This document shows, one piece after another, positions 18,741-27,365 of a stretch of DNA of 64,000 nucleotides (position 1 is its first letter; the number at the start of each line of letters is the position of its first letter). The stretch is from Haloterrigena turkmenica DSM 5511 (GTDB lineage Archaea; Halobacteriota; Halobacteria; Halobacteriales; Natrialbaceae). The notes below the pieces were generated by a model, which made no database searches, was not told the DNA's origin, and saw nothing but the letters and a program-made list of their open reading frames with translations. A program made the translations under genes and the position numbers. The DNA is taken from positions 2,480,001 to 2,544,000 of the forward strand of contig NC_013743.1 in the NCBI RefSeq assembly GCF_000025325.1, given 5' to 3'.

Positions 18741-19937
18741 GTGTGCTACACTTCGAAACTGAAACGCGTTATTAGCGATCTCTCGAGCGGCGGGCGCGGA
18801 AAGATACTTCTCTCCGTCGCCTTCGGCTGGTTTCTCTCGATCAGCGTCCGGATGATCTACCCGGCGTTGTTGCCGTATATCCGCGACACGTACTCGCTTA
18901 CGCTCACGACGTCCGGCCTGCTCCTGTCGGTTCTCTGGATCGCCTACGCGTTCGGGCAGCTACCGGGCGGCATCCTCGCCGACTGGGTCGGAGAGCGCCT
19001 GCTATTGGTCGCCGGGTCCCTCCTCGCGGCGGCGATGCTCGCGCTCGTCATCGTCGTCAACTCGACGCTCCTCCTGTTCCTCGCGACGGCCCTGTTCGGC
19101 GGTGGAACGGCGCTGTACGGCGTTTCCCGGTTCACGATCCTGAACAAAATCTACCCCGACCAGCTCGGCACGGCGACGGGCGCGACGATGGCCGCCGGCG
19201 ACGTCGGGAACGCGGTGATGCCGCCGGCCGCCGGATTCATCGCGACCGCGCTGGCCTGGCAGTACAGCTTCGGTGCCGCCGTTCCGCTCTTTCTGATCGC
19301 GGCCGTCAGCCTCTGGCTGACGCTTCCGGAACAGTCGTCAACGGCGGCGCCGCTGAGCGAGTCCCTTGATCTCGAGGGCATCGTTCCGACGCTGTCGCAA
19401 CCGGTCGTCCTCCGTGGGACCGCGCTGCTCGTGCTGTGGGCCGTCATTATTCAGGCGTTCATGGGCTTCTATCCGACGTATCTGATCGACGTAAAGGGCC
19501 TCTCGGCGCAGGTCGCGAACGTCCTGTTCGGCTTCTTCTTCGCGCTCGGCATCCTGATGAAGCCGGTCGCCGGACGGGCCTACGACAGTATCGGCGTTCG
19601 GGCGCCCCTCCTCCTGATCATGGGGACGGCCGGGCTGGCCCTTCTCGCGCTCCCCGTTGTCGGAGAGGTGTGGCTCTTCGGCCTGCTGACCGTGCTCGCG
19701 AGTAGCCTCCTGGGATTCGAAACGATCGTGATCTCCGATCTCACCCAGCGGCTACCGGACGGGACCCAGGGGACGAACCTGGGCGCGCTTCGGACGGTCT
19801 ACCTCGCGCTCGGCGCGCTGAGTCCGTTCCTCTTCGGAGCGGTCGCCGACCGGGGATACTTCGACGAGGCGTTCGTCGGTATCGCCGCTCTCGCCGGTGT
19901 CGTCGTCTGTATCGTGTTCGTCTCGGTCGATTACTAA
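18741..19937 (+). CDS. Major facilitator superfamily transporter
   Basis: The 398-residue protein has the 12-span MFS layout. Between spans 2 and 3 sits the motif GQLPGGILADWVGERLLL, a form of the MFS A-motif. A polar loop at residues ~195-220 separates the halves, and span 7 has FMGFYPTYLIDVKGLS. The start is a GTG at 18741, since no ATG lies before the first span. Substrate cannot be inferred; relatives are often annotated as nitrate/nitrite or multidrug carriers. Confidence 0.82.
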   Translation: MCYTSKLKRVISDLSSGGRGKILLSVAFGWFLSISVRMIYPALLPYIRDTYSLTLTTSGLLLSVLWIAYAFGQLPGGILADWVGERLLLVAGSLLAAAMLALVIVVNSTLLLFLATALFGGGTALYGVSRFTILNKIYPDQLGTATGATMAAGDVGNAVMPPAAGFIATALAWQYSFGAAVPLFLIAAVSLWLTLPEQSSTAAPLSESLDLEGIVPTLSQPVVLRGTALLVLWAVIIQAFMGFYPTYLIDVKGLSAQVANVLFGFFFALGILMKPVAGRAYDSIGVRAPLLLIMGTAGLALLALPVVGEVWLFGLLTVLASSLLGFETIVISDLTQRLPDGTQGTNLGALRTVYLALGALSPFLFGAVADRGYFDEAFVGIAALAGVVVCIVFVSVDY

Positions 19938-20110
19938 CACGGAGCGTCCCGCGGCTGACTCCCCGGTCATACTAATTGCGTCTGTGACTGCGGCGGGAAG
20001 AGCTCCTCGAGGAACGGTCGAATTAGCCATCCAACTATCAAAACTCGGTACTATAATCGGATAATACTACAATCAGTGGCATTATCAGGCAGTCCGACGA
20101 TCGATCAGGT

Positions 20111-21781
20111 ATGTCTGACTTCGGCGTGTTTTCGCTCCTTCCGCCGCTGCTCGCGATCGGGCTCGCGATCGTGACTCGGCGGCCGATGCTCTCGCTGTTC
20201 CTGGGCATCTGGTCCGGAGCGGTAATCTACACCGAAAGCCTCGGCATCGCACAGACGTTCAACTGGATCGTCGGCGCGATCATCGCCGACGACGGCTTTC
20301 ACGTCCAGATCCTGCTGTTTACCCTCCTGCTGGGATCGGGCGTCGCGCTTATCTGGCGCCTCGGCGGCGCGACCGCGGTCCGCGAGTGGGCGACGGCTCA
20401 CCTCGGCACCCAGCGTGCGGTCGGCTTTACGACGTGGATCCTCGGAATAGCCATGTTCTTCGACGACTACGCCAACACGGCCATCGTCGGCTCCACGATG
20501 CGCGAGATCTCCGACCAGCTGCGCATCTCCCGCGAGAAACTCGCCTACATCGTCGACTCGACGGCAGCCCCCGTCGCGACGATCGGCCTCTCGAGTTGGG
20601 TCGCCTTCCAGCTCTCGCTGATCAGCGATGCCTACGATGGGCTCGGGGCCGAGGGCGCGCCGACGGCCTTCGAGACGTTCTTCTGGTCGATCCCGTACAA
20701 CACCTACGCCCTGCTGGCGATCGTGATGGTCGGAATCATCGTCATCACGCGCCGGGATTACGGCGAGATGCTCGACGCCGAACACCGCGCGTCCTCGACC
20801 GGTGCAGTCAGCCGCGAAGACGCCCAGCCGCTGCAGGAAGTCCAGAAGGACCTCGGCGAACCGATCGAGGACCGGCCGATGCTGCGGACGTTCTTCGGGC
20901 CGGTGGTCGTGCTCATCGCGGTGACGCTCGCGGGCGCGTTCTGGACCGGCTACCAGTCGTGGACGTCGACGCAGGCCGAGGAAGGCGCGTCGACGGCGAT
21001 CGGCACCGCTGCGGCGGAGGAAGATGCGGTTCAGGTCTTCGTCGATATCGTCGGCTCCGGGGATTTCGCCGGCGCGCTGATCTGGGGCTCGTTCGCCATG
21101 GTCGCGACGGCCATCGCGATCGGGCTCGCCTACGATCTGTTCGATCTCGGTACCGCGGTCGACACTATCCTCGACGGGTTCCGACTCATGCTGACGGCCG
21201 TGACGATCCTCGTGCTCGCGTGGACGATCAGCGCCGTCGCGGAGGAACTCGGGACGGGCGAATACGTGACGGGAGTCGTCGGCGACGCGATCCCGGTCGA
21301 GTTGCTCCCGATCGTGATCCTGTTCGTCGCCGCTTTCATCGCGTTCACGATGGGGTCGTCGTGGGCGACGATGGGGATCGTGACGCCAATCGCCATCGAA
21401 CTCGCCTACGACCTCACCGGAACGTTCGATATCATGCCGGTCATCGTCGGCGCCGTCTTCTCCGGCGCGATCTTCGGGGACCACGCCTCACCGATCTCCG
21501 ACACGACGGTGCTCTCCGCGACCTTTACCGGCGCGGACCTGATCGATCACGTGCGCACGCAACTTCCCTACGCCGCGACCGTCATGTTCGTCGTCGTGAT
21601 CTGCTACCTGCTCAACGGCTACCTCGGCGTCTCGCCGCTGTTCTTCCTCCCGCTGGGCGTACTCCTGCTCATCGCTCTCGTCCGCGGCTTGTCGGAACTC
21701 GACGCCGCCCGCAAGGGGCTCAACCCGGTCGCCGCTGACTCGCTCGAGGAGCCCGCCGAGGCAGACCGCCCGACTGAGTAG
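20111..21781 (+). CDS. NhaC-family Na+/H+ antiporter, second copy
   Basis: This 556-residue membrane protein starts MSDFGVFSLLPPLLAIGLAIVTRRP, typical of large NhaC-type antiporters. Signatures are MFFDDYANTAIVGSTMR, VDSTAAPVATIGLSSWV, FTMGSSWATMGIVTPIA and GAIFGDHASPISDTTVLSA; the last is the conserved ion-binding region. A ~70-residue polar loop (about 225-300) separates the two halves. It is clearly diverged from the first copy at 5412-6983 and has a different N-terminus, so it may differ in ion or pH range. The 170 bases upstream are AT-rich, with several TATA-like words such as ACTATAATCGG near 20050. Confidence 0.88.
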   Translation: MSDFGVFSLLPPLLAIGLAIVTRRPMLSLFLGIWSGAVIYTESLGIAQTFNWIVGAIIADDGFHVQILLFTLLLGSGVALIWRLGGATAVREWATAHLGTQRAVGFTTWILGIAMFFDDYANTAIVGSTMREISDQLRISREKLAYIVDSTAAPVATIGLSSWVAFQLSLISDAYDGLGAEGAPTAFETFFWSIPYNTYALLAIVMVGIIVITRRDYGEMLDAEHRASSTGAVSREDAQPLQEVQKDLGEPIEDRPMLRTFFGPVVVLIAVTLAGAFWTGYQSWTSTQAEEGASTAIGTAAAEEDAVQVFVDIVGSGDFAGALIWGSFAMVATAIAIGLAYDLFDLGTAVDTILDGFRLMLTAVTILVLAWTISAVAEELGTGEYVTGVVGDAIPVELLPIVILFVAAFIAFTMGSSWATMGIVTPIAIELAYDLTGTFDIMPVIVGAVFSGAIFGDHASPISDTTVLSATFTGADLIDHVRTQLPYAATVMFVVVICYLLNGYLGVSPLFFLPLGVLLLIALVRGLSELDAARKGLNPVAADSLEEPAEADRPTE

Positions 21782-21829
21782 ACCGCCGGCTTCGCCACGC
21801 TTTTTGAGGTCGCAGGCGTCGTTTCGCGT

Positions 21830-22624
21830 ATGGACGGAACGCTCGACCACACGATGATCCGCGTCTCGGATCTCGAGGAGTCGCTCGACTGGTACCAGAC
21901 CCACCTCGAGTACGAGGAGAAGGATCGCTTCGAGGGCGACGGCTTCACCATCGTCTACCTCGGTCCCGAGGAGATGCACGAGGAGGGCGCGATGCTCGAG
22001 ATCACCCACAACGAGGGCGAGGAGCCCGAGGTGGGCGACGCCTGGGGCCACATCGCAGTGCGAGTGCCCGACGGCGAACTCGAGGAGTACTACCAGCAGC
22101 TAATGGACGAGGGCGTCGAGGACTACCGCGACCCCGAGTCCTGCGGTGGGAGTTACGCCTTCGTCAAGGATCCAGACGGCCACGAGATCGAGATCGTCCA
22201 GCGCGACCCCGACGAGGGCGCCCTGTGGTCGATCGACCACACCATGATCCGCGTCGAGGACGCCGACGAGGCGCTTGGCTTCTGGACCCGCAAGTTCGAG
22301 TACGACGAGGTCGGCCGCTGGGAGGCCGACACCTTCGCGAACTACTTCGTCGAGCCCCGCGACGCCCCGGCCGAGGCGATGTCCGTCGAACTCACCTACA
22401 ACTACGACGGCCGCAGCTACGATATGGGCGACGCCTGGGGCCACCTCTGTGTCCGCGTCGACGATCTGACCGAAGACTGGGAGGCCCTGCTCGAGCGCGA
22501 GGCCCCCGACTACCGGGACCCGGAGAGCAACGACAACATGTACGCCTTCACGAAAGACCAGGACGGCCACGAGATCGAACTGATCGAACGTGACCTCGAG
22601 GCCGACTCGCTGTTCCCGTTCTGA
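21830..22624 (+). CDS. Two-domain VOC/glyoxalase family protein
   Basis: The 264-residue protein is a tandem duplication of the vicinal-oxygen-chelate unit. Domain 1 (1-128) begins LDHTMIRVSDLEESLDWYQ and ends DPDGHEIEIVQRD. Domain 2 (135-258) begins IDHTMIRVEDADEALGFW and ends DQDGHEIELIERD. The His and Glu in each HTM...HEIE pattern would bind a divalent metal. Lactoylglutathione lyase activity is the usual annotation, though the substrate thiol in haloarchaea differs and is not known. TATA-like CTTTTTGAGG lies ~30 bases upstream. Confidence 0.87.
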   Translation: MDGTLDHTMIRVSDLEESLDWYQTHLEYEEKDRFEGDGFTIVYLGPEEMHEEGAMLEITHNEGEEPEVGDAWGHIAVRVPDGELEEYYQQLMDEGVEDYRDPESCGGSYAFVKDPDGHEIEIVQRDPDEGALWSIDHTMIRVEDADEALGFWTRKFEYDEVGRWEADTFANYFVEPRDAPAEAMSVELTYNYDGRSYDMGDAWGHLCVRVDDLTEDWEALLEREAPDYRDPESNDNMYAFTKDQDGHEIELIERDLEADSLFPF

Positions 22625-22767
22625 GGCGGTCGTAACCTACAGAGATCTCTTCTTATCTGATGCGGTCACGGACCGACGATAAAGGGGAAGCCAGCGGAGA
22701 AAACCGTCGCGGCCGACACCGTTGATCGACGAGAGGATTCGATCTCCCGAAGGGGTGTGCAGCTCGG

Positions 22768-22971
22768 CTACTGGCGGTGTCTGTCGCGGGCCGCCTGCAG
22801 ACACTCGTCGCTGCAGTAGTGGTACTCGAACACGTCCGCGCCGTCGCGAACTCGCCACGTCAGTCGCCGGTCGCGGGGCCCGATTTGGGATTCACAGGTT
22901 CGACACGCCGTTTTCTCGCGGAGTCGATTGTGACTCGAGGGAAGTTCGGGTCCGCCGTAGTGGTGTTCCAT
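22768..22971 (-). CDS. Small zinc-binding protein (CxxC...CxxxC)
   Basis: The 67-residue protein has ACRTCESQIGPRDRRLTWRV in the middle and YHYCSDECLQ near the end, a four-cysteine treble-clef/TRASH-like zinc site. ATG 22971 follows a TATA-like CTTAGTCGG by about 28 bases. It lies immediately beyond the three ORB repeats on the 3' side of orc1, so its upstream region is shared with origin sequences. Similar small proteins occur across haloarchaea without known function. Confidence 0.7.
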   Translation of the reverse strand: MEHHYGGPELPSSHNRLREKTACRTCESQIGPRDRRLTWRVRDGADVFEYHYCSDECLQAARDRHRQ

Positions 22972-23101
22972 ACGGTGACTGGACAGTCGACCGACTAAGA
23001 CGATCGGCTGAATTACTGGACATCTTATATATGGGCCGTCGTTTCGAATTGTCGAATTTGGCGGACGAGGACGGTGGACATCGAGACGACGGTCTGGGAG
23101 G

Positions 23102-23123
23102 ACACCCCTCGTTTTCAGTGAAC
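23102..23123 (+). repeat. Origin recognition box (ORB) copy 1
   Basis: The 22 bases ACACCCCTCG...TCAGTGAAC match the haloarchaeal ORB, including the G-string end (GGGGTGT on the other strand) that the Orc1 winged helix contacts. It is in the same orientation as copies 2, 3 and 5. Confidence 0.85.
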
Positions 23124-23155
23124 CGGTTGCCTTCGTAGCGATCCAGAGTGGGTAG

Positions 23156-23177
23156 ACACCCCTCATTTTCAGTGAAG
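23156..23177 (+). repeat. ORB copy 2
   Basis: This is identical to copy 1 over the core except for CTCATTTTC in place of CTCGTTTTC and a final G. It starts 54 bases after the start of copy 1. Confidence 0.83.
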
Positions 23178-23232
23178 CGAACTCGGAGCCGCAGTGAAAC
23201 GAGAGCGAACTCACAGCGGCCGGATCGATCGG

Positions 23233-23254
23233 ACACCCCTCGTTTTCAGTGAAG
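23233..23254 (+). repeat. ORB copy 3
   Basis: The exact core ACACCCCTCG...TCAGTGAA is followed by G. It starts 77 bases after the start of copy 2 and ends 29 bases before the 3' end of orc1. Together copies 1-3 fill the 311-base gap between orc1 and the small zinc protein gene. Confidence 0.85.
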
Positions 23255-23282
23255 ATCGTCGACGAGCAGCAGCGAGATATCG

Positions 23283-24566
23283 TTATATCGAGGATTCGGA
23301 GAGCGCGTCCAGAACGTTGCGCTGGTCGCTCGCGGACTCGAGGCAGGCGCTCATCACGACATCGGGATCGTGCAGCAGCCGGTGGGTCCGGTAGCTGCCT
23401 TGACCCTTGCCGCCGCCGGTGTGCCGGCTCTCGGTGATCTCCGGCAGCGTCCACTTCTTCATCAGATCGAGGACCCGCTGGTGGGTCAGCGACTCGCCGG
23501 CGACGACGTCGGCGACGACGCAGTAGGTGTCGTAGACTTCGCCCGTCGAGAAGGAATCCGAGAGTTTGGACTTCGTCAGGTACGCCAGCGCGTAAAGGGC
23601 GTAGCGAGAGTGGGGCGTCCCGTTCTTGATGACCTGAATGGAGCGGTTGAGATCGCTGTACTCGTCGGCCTTGCGCACGTGGTCTTCGGTCACTCGATCA
23701 CTGCCGTCCTTCTCCGCGAGCTTGCCGGCCGAGCGGAGGATGTCCAGCGCCCGGCGGGCGTCGCCGTGGTCGCGAGCGGCGAGCGCCGAGGCCAGTTCGA
23801 TCACGCCCGGTTCGAGGACGCCGTCCTTGAACGCGTCCTTGCGGCGCTCAAGGATCGCCTGCAGCTGGGTCGCATCGTATGGCGGGAAGATGATCGGATC
23901 GTCCTGGAAACTCGAGGCGACGCGCTCGTCGGGCGCGTCGGTGTAGTCAGTCTTGTTGCTGATCGCGACGACCGCGATGTAACAGCCCGTCTTGCCGGCC
24001 TCCTCGGAGCGGGAGAGCTTCGAGAGAATTTCGGCGGTATCGTCGCCGAGTTTGTCGATCTCGTCTAAGATAACGATCAGCGAGTCCGACTCGTGGAGGA
24101 GGCCGTCGCCGTCCCAAAGCGCGTCGTAGTAGCGACTCGCGCCGACGCCGTCCTTGGGGATGTAGCGGTCGGGATCGATCGCGTCCCGGACCTCGAAGGC
24201 CATCTTGCGGGCGGCTCGCGTCTCCGTGTTGTACTGATCGCAGTCGACGTACGCGGCGGTCAGATCGGTCTCCTGCATCTGGGCGATGCCGCGTGCGCGA
24301 CCGGTGACATGTTTGGCGACGAGCGACTTGCCGGTCCCCGTCTTCCCGAAGAGAAAGCCGCTCTCGGGCGGATCGCCGAAGGCCGCCGGTTTGAGTAGCG
24401 CCTCGACGGTCTCGATCTCGCGGTCGCGACCGACGATGCGGTCCTTCTGGGGCACGTGCTGGGGCCGAAGGAGTTCCCGACGACGGAAAATAGACGTCGT
24501 TCCGTCCGCCATCGGATCGTCCTGGAGTTCCTCGATCGAGGGCGTCGGGATCGGATCAGTTCCCAT
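23283..24566 (-). CDS. orc1: Orc1/Cdc6 replication initiator
   Basis: The 427-residue AAA+ protein binds ORB repeats and loads the MCM helicase. It has Walker A FGKTGTGKS (~73-81), Walker B VILDEID (~165-171), sensor segments, and a C-terminal winged helix (~335-427) including TGEVYDTYCVVADV. I set the start at ATG 24566, since the next upstream ATG (24602) would lie over the TATA-like GTTTATCAC at about 24592-24600. A half ORB lies just upstream of that promoter, suggesting self-repression. ORBs occur on both sides of the gene, so it almost certainly serves this origin. Confidence 0.95.
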   Translation of the reverse strand: MGTDPIPTPSIEELQDDPMADGTTSIFRRRELLRPQHVPQKDRIVGRDREIETVEALLKPAAFGDPPESGFLFGKTGTGKSLVAKHVTGRARGIAQMQETDLTAAYVDCDQYNTETRAARKMAFEVRDAIDPDRYIPKDGVGASRYYDALWDGDGLLHESDSLIVILDEIDKLGDDTAEILSKLSRSEEAGKTGCYIAVVAISNKTDYTDAPDERVASSFQDDPIIFPPYDATQLQAILERRKDAFKDGVLEPGVIELASALAARDHGDARRALDILRSAGKLAEKDGSDRVTEDHVRKADEYSDLNRSIQVIKNGTPHSRYALYALAYLTKSKLSDSFSTGEVYDTYCVVADVVAGESLTHQRVLDLMKKWTLPEITESRHTGGGKGQGSYRTHRLLHDPDVVMSACLESASDQRNVLDALSESSI

Positions 24567-24610
24567 TAGCGAAGACTTTCCCGACGCGAGTGATAAACGC
24601 ACCGAACCGG

Positions 24611-24622
24611 ATTTTCAGTGAA
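24611..24622 (+). promoter_or_regulatory. Degenerate ORB at the orc1 promoter
   Basis: ATTTTCAGTGAA matches the right half of the ORB but lacks the G-string half. It lies ~45 bases before the orc1 start and directly upstream of its TATA-like element, a position suited to autoregulation by Orc1. Confidence 0.6.
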
Positions 24623-24686
24623 AGACTCGAGACGGGCCACGAGAGTGAGTGACCCACTGATCGGGTCGTGGACGGTGACGGCACAC

Positions 24687-24708
24687 ACACCCCTCGTTTT
24701 CAGTGAAC
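24687..24708 (+). repeat. ORB copy 5 (left boundary of the unwinding region)
   Basis: This is identical to copy 1 through the final C. It is preceded by extra CA repeats (GCACAC). Confidence 0.87.
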
Positions 24709-24903
24709 GGCCGCGTAAGTGGGGGTCCGTAGTCCGCCCGCAGCCCGAGCCCCTTGATCGCGTTATTATATTATTTATTGTATCGGTAAAGTAGTAGTGT
24801 AGTTGTGGACCAACAGACTCTGAAAATGGACTTCAGTACGCAACACTTTCGATCAGCGTTTTCTTTATACTATGGCTCAATCTCCGCACCTACGGGTTTT
24901 CGT

Positions 24904-24925
24904 TTTCACTGAAAACGAGGGGTGT
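24904..24925 (-). repeat. ORB copy 6, inverted (right boundary of the unwinding region)
   Basis: On the plus strand this reads TTTCACTGAAAACGAGG then GGTGT. The nine bases before the G-string half form a perfect 17-base palindrome with the flanking left sequence (24901-24917, CGTTTTCA-C-TGAAAACG), which no other copy has. Confidence 0.87.
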
Positions 24926-25214
24926 GCCCGTCGTCGTTCTCCGTCCCGGTCACTCGAGTCCGACCGACGACTGATATTGCACCGAGCTCTTCACCGGAAT
25001 CGCTGTACGCGAGTGTCAACAGTGGTACGCCTCAGGTCGCTCGCAAGGTTCTCGGTGCCGGTGCTTTCCTCCCAACAGCAGAACGGACTCTGCGTATCGC
25101 CGCGCTCGAGCAGACTCGGACGTGAAATGACTGGGATACAATCGTCTCCCGTCAGCAACTTATGAAAACCACCGATATGTTTATCAGCGTTTGCTCGAAA
25201 GCGTGACGTAACTC

Positions 25215-25391
25215 ATGCCAACGTGTGGCAACTGCGACGCGTACGTGACGAGCGACTTCGTTCGGGTGTTCGGCGTGAACGACGAGGTCCACGGCTGTCC
25301 GAACTGTTCGACGTACCGCGAACTCTCCGGCGGCGATGGCGCGGTTCGCGCAACCGAGATGGAACGCGAGGTCGACGGACCCCGCTTCTGA
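25215..25391 (+). CDS. Small zinc-finger protein
   Basis: This 58-residue protein reads MPTCGNCDAYVTSDFVRVF, then GCPNCSTYREL, giving two CxxC knuckles 25 residues apart, followed by an acidic tail. It resembles the tiny zinc-finger proteins common in haloarchaea. A TATA-like GTTTATCAG lies upstream near 25178. It is divergent from orc1, just right of the origin. Confidence 0.72.
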   Translation: MPTCGNCDAYVTSDFVRVFGVNDEVHGCPNCSTYRELSGGDGAVRATEMEREVDGPRF

Positions 25392-25567
25392 GCGACTGCG
25401 AATCGGTTTTTCCCGGCGTCCGCCGTCAGGTTGTCAGCACACGTCCGACGCTCAAGCGCGCCGATCGAGAGCGAGGCTTCGTTTGAGAGACGAACAGGCA
25501 TCGCGAGTGGTATCGGATGCGAGGAAAAGGGACGGCCGATCGAGAGTGGCCGTTCTCGAGCGCGAGA

Positions 25568-25813
25568 TTACGATTGTGTCTCGGTAGCCGTCTCCGTCTC
25601 CACGTCGGGGGCGGAAGCGGCGTCGTTTCGGTACTCCTCGAGTTCCTGCTCGACTTTCGCCTGGCCTTTCTTGAACTCGCCGGTCGATTCACCGATGGAT
25701 CGCGCGAGTTTCGGGATCTTCTGTGCGCCGAACAGCAGGATCGCGACCCCGACGATGATCAGCAGTTCCGGGGCCCCGGGCGTCGGGACGAACAGCGGTG
25801 CGATCGATGTCAC
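25568..25813 (-). CDS. tatA: Twin-arginine translocase subunit TatA
   Basis: The 81-residue protein has the TatA/E plan. A short N-terminus is followed by one transmembrane helix (PELLIIVGVAILLFGA, ~15-30) and a hinge with the FGAQKIPKLARSIGES signature. An amphipathic helix and a charged tail complete it. TatA forms the pore for folded proteins; haloarchaea export most proteins by Tat, and several Tat lipoproteins are encoded in this window (57107, 57404, 63279). No tatC is adjacent. Confidence 0.92.
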   Translation of the reverse strand: MTSIAPLFVPTPGAPELLIIVGVAILLFGAQKIPKLARSIGESTGEFKKGQAKVEQELEEYRNDAASAPDVETETATETQS

Positions 25814-25990
25814 GTCTTGACTGCCTATCGGTGTGCATGTAGTCTTTTCCTCTCACCGGATCGATCCCGTTCCGTGACCGCTCGGTCTTCTCGTCCATTG
25901 TCAGCGATCGGATACTGACGCCTCGGCCGGTGAAACAGACAGAATCGGGTCGACGTATTCCAGGATTCCCCGCACTCGTACTCGAGCGCT

Positions 25991-26028
25991 AGTCAGCCCG
26001 TGGTGAACCAGTCAGCGCGTGGTGAACC
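25991..26028. repeat. 19-bp tandem duplication (18/19 identical)
   Basis: AGTCAGCCCGTGGTGAACC (25991-26009) is followed directly by the same sequence with one C to G change (26010-26028). It lies eight bases beyond the stop of the thioredoxin reductase gene. Confidence 0.85.
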
Positions 26029-26036
26029 GTTGTGAA

Positions 26037-27365
26037 TTAGTCGTCGGCCGCGGCCGGTTCGACTTCTTCGACGCTCGAGTCGGCGCGCTCTACGTCCTCG
26101 AGGTACTCGTCGGCGTCCAGCGCGGCCTTCGAGCCCATGCCCGCAGCGGTGACGGCCTGCTGGTAGTGGTAGTCGACGACGTCGCCGGCGCCGAAGATAC
26201 CGGGGACGTGGGTCTCGGTCTGGCCGCCGCCGTCGCCGCCCTTCGTCTTCAGGTAGCCGTCGGCGTCCATCTCGACGCCGGTGCCCTCGAGGTAGTCGGT
26301 GTTGGGCGTATGGCCGATGGCGAAGAAGACGGCGCCGACGTCGAACTCGAACTCGTCGGTCTCGGGGTCGTCGAGCCGATCGGTGGGATGGCCCTGGTCG
26401 TTCTCGACGAGGGTGACGTGGTCGACGCCCTCCTCCTGGGAGCCGTGGAGTTCGATGACCTCGGTGTTTTTCATGATCTCGATCTCCCCTTCCTTGACCT
26501 TCTCGTGGACGCGGTCGACCCAGTAGTCCTCCGCGCGGAACTCGTCGCGGCGGTGGGCGATGTAGACGGTGTCGGCGAATTTCGTCAGGAAGGTGGCCTC
26601 CTCCATGGCAGCGTCGCCGCCGCCGACGACGAGCATGTCCTCGCCGCGGAAGAACGCGCCGTCACAGGTCGCACAGGTCGAGAGCCCGTAGCCCATAAGC
26701 TCGTCCTCGCCGGGGATACCGAGCGTCCGAGCGCTGGCGCCGGAGGCGGCGATGACGGCGTCGGCGGTGTAGACGTCGCCGTTGGTCAACTCGACGCGGA
26801 ACGGCCGCTGGTCCGAATCGACGGACTCGATGATGCCGTTCTCCAGTTCAGCGCCGAACTGTTTGGCCTGCTCTTTCATGTTGTTGACCAGTTCGGGCCC
26901 GCTGATCCCCTCGGGGAAGCCGGGGTAGTTCGCGACGTCCGTGGTGAGGGTGAGCTGGCCGCCGGGCTCGTCGCCCTCGATGACCAGCGGCTCGTTGTTC
27001 GATCGACCGGCGTAGATCGCGGCGGTGAGGCCGGCGATCCCGGTGCCGGCGATGATCAGTTTCCGGTGTTCGAGGACCTCGCCGTCCTCGACGTCGTCGG
27101 CGATACCGAGCTTCTCGTCCAGTTCGCCGGTCTCGTCGAGCGCGCTGGTGTCGTCCCAGCCGCCGATGAGCTCGTCGTCGATGAACACTTCGGGTGCGGT
27201 CTTGCGACCGTCGGCGCGCTCGACCATCTCCTCGAAGAGGTCGTCGTCGCCCGTGACGTTGTACGTCTCGTACTCGACGTCCTTGCTATCGAACAGGTCC
27301 TTGGCCTTCTCGCAGTACGGACAGTCCTCCTTGGTATAGATCTCGACTCGAGGCTGTTCGCTCAT
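26037..27365 (-). CDS. Glutaredoxin-thioredoxin reductase fusion
   Basis: The 442-residue protein joins two redox modules. Residues 1-85 are a glutaredoxin domain with CPYC (15-18) and the cis-Pro segment TAPEVFIDDELIGG. Residues ~100-425 are a low-molecular-weight thioredoxin reductase: FAD motif IAGTGIAGLTAA, redox CATC (231-234), NAD(P)H motif VGGGDAAMEEA, and FGAGDV near the end. The fusion suggests electrons pass from NAD(P)H through FAD and CATC to the attached glutaredoxin. A free glutaredoxin is at 12585-12842. The acidic C-terminus (SSVEEVEPAAADD) is ordinary halophilic bias. Confidence 0.92.
   Translation of the reverse strand: MSEQPRVEIYTKEDCPYCEKAKDLFDSKDVEYETYNVTGDDDLFEEMVERADGRKTAPEVFIDDELIGGWDDTSALDETGELDEKLGIADDVEDGEVLEHRKLIIAGTGIAGLTAAIYAGRSNNEPLVIEGDEPGGQLTLTTDVANYPGFPEGISGPELVNNMKEQAKQFGAELENGIIESVDSDQRPFRVELTNGDVYTADAVIAASGASARTLGIPGEDELMGYGLSTCATCDGAFFRGEDMLVVGGGDAAMEEATFLTKFADTVYIAHRRDEFRAEDYWVDRVHEKVKEGEIEIMKNTEVIELHGSQEEGVDHVTLVENDQGHPTDRLDDPETDEFEFDVGAVFFAIGHTPNTDYLEGTGVEMDADGYLKTKGGDGGGQTETHVPGIFGAGDVVDYHYQQAVTAAGMGSKAALDADEYLEDVERADSSVEEVEPAAADD

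Larger units (their letters stand above)
24687..24925. other. Replication origin (oriC): inverted ORBs around an AT-rich region
   Basis: A direct ORB (24687-24708) and an inverted ORB (24904-24925) face each other across ~195 bases. Between them is the most AT-rich stretch of the neighbourhood (about 24755-24880), with GTTATTATATTATTTATTG at about 24762-24780 and CTTTATAC near 24863. This is the standard haloarchaeal origin design: an unwinding element flanked by inverted Orc1 sites next to orc1. Whether it is the main or a secondary origin cannot be read here. Confidence 0.9.

Noticed and set aside
23102-24925. Regularly spaced repeats that might be a CRISPR array
   Set aside because: The repeats are ORBs: spacing is irregular (54, 77, >1400 bases), one is inverted, and they flank orc1 and an AT-rich region.
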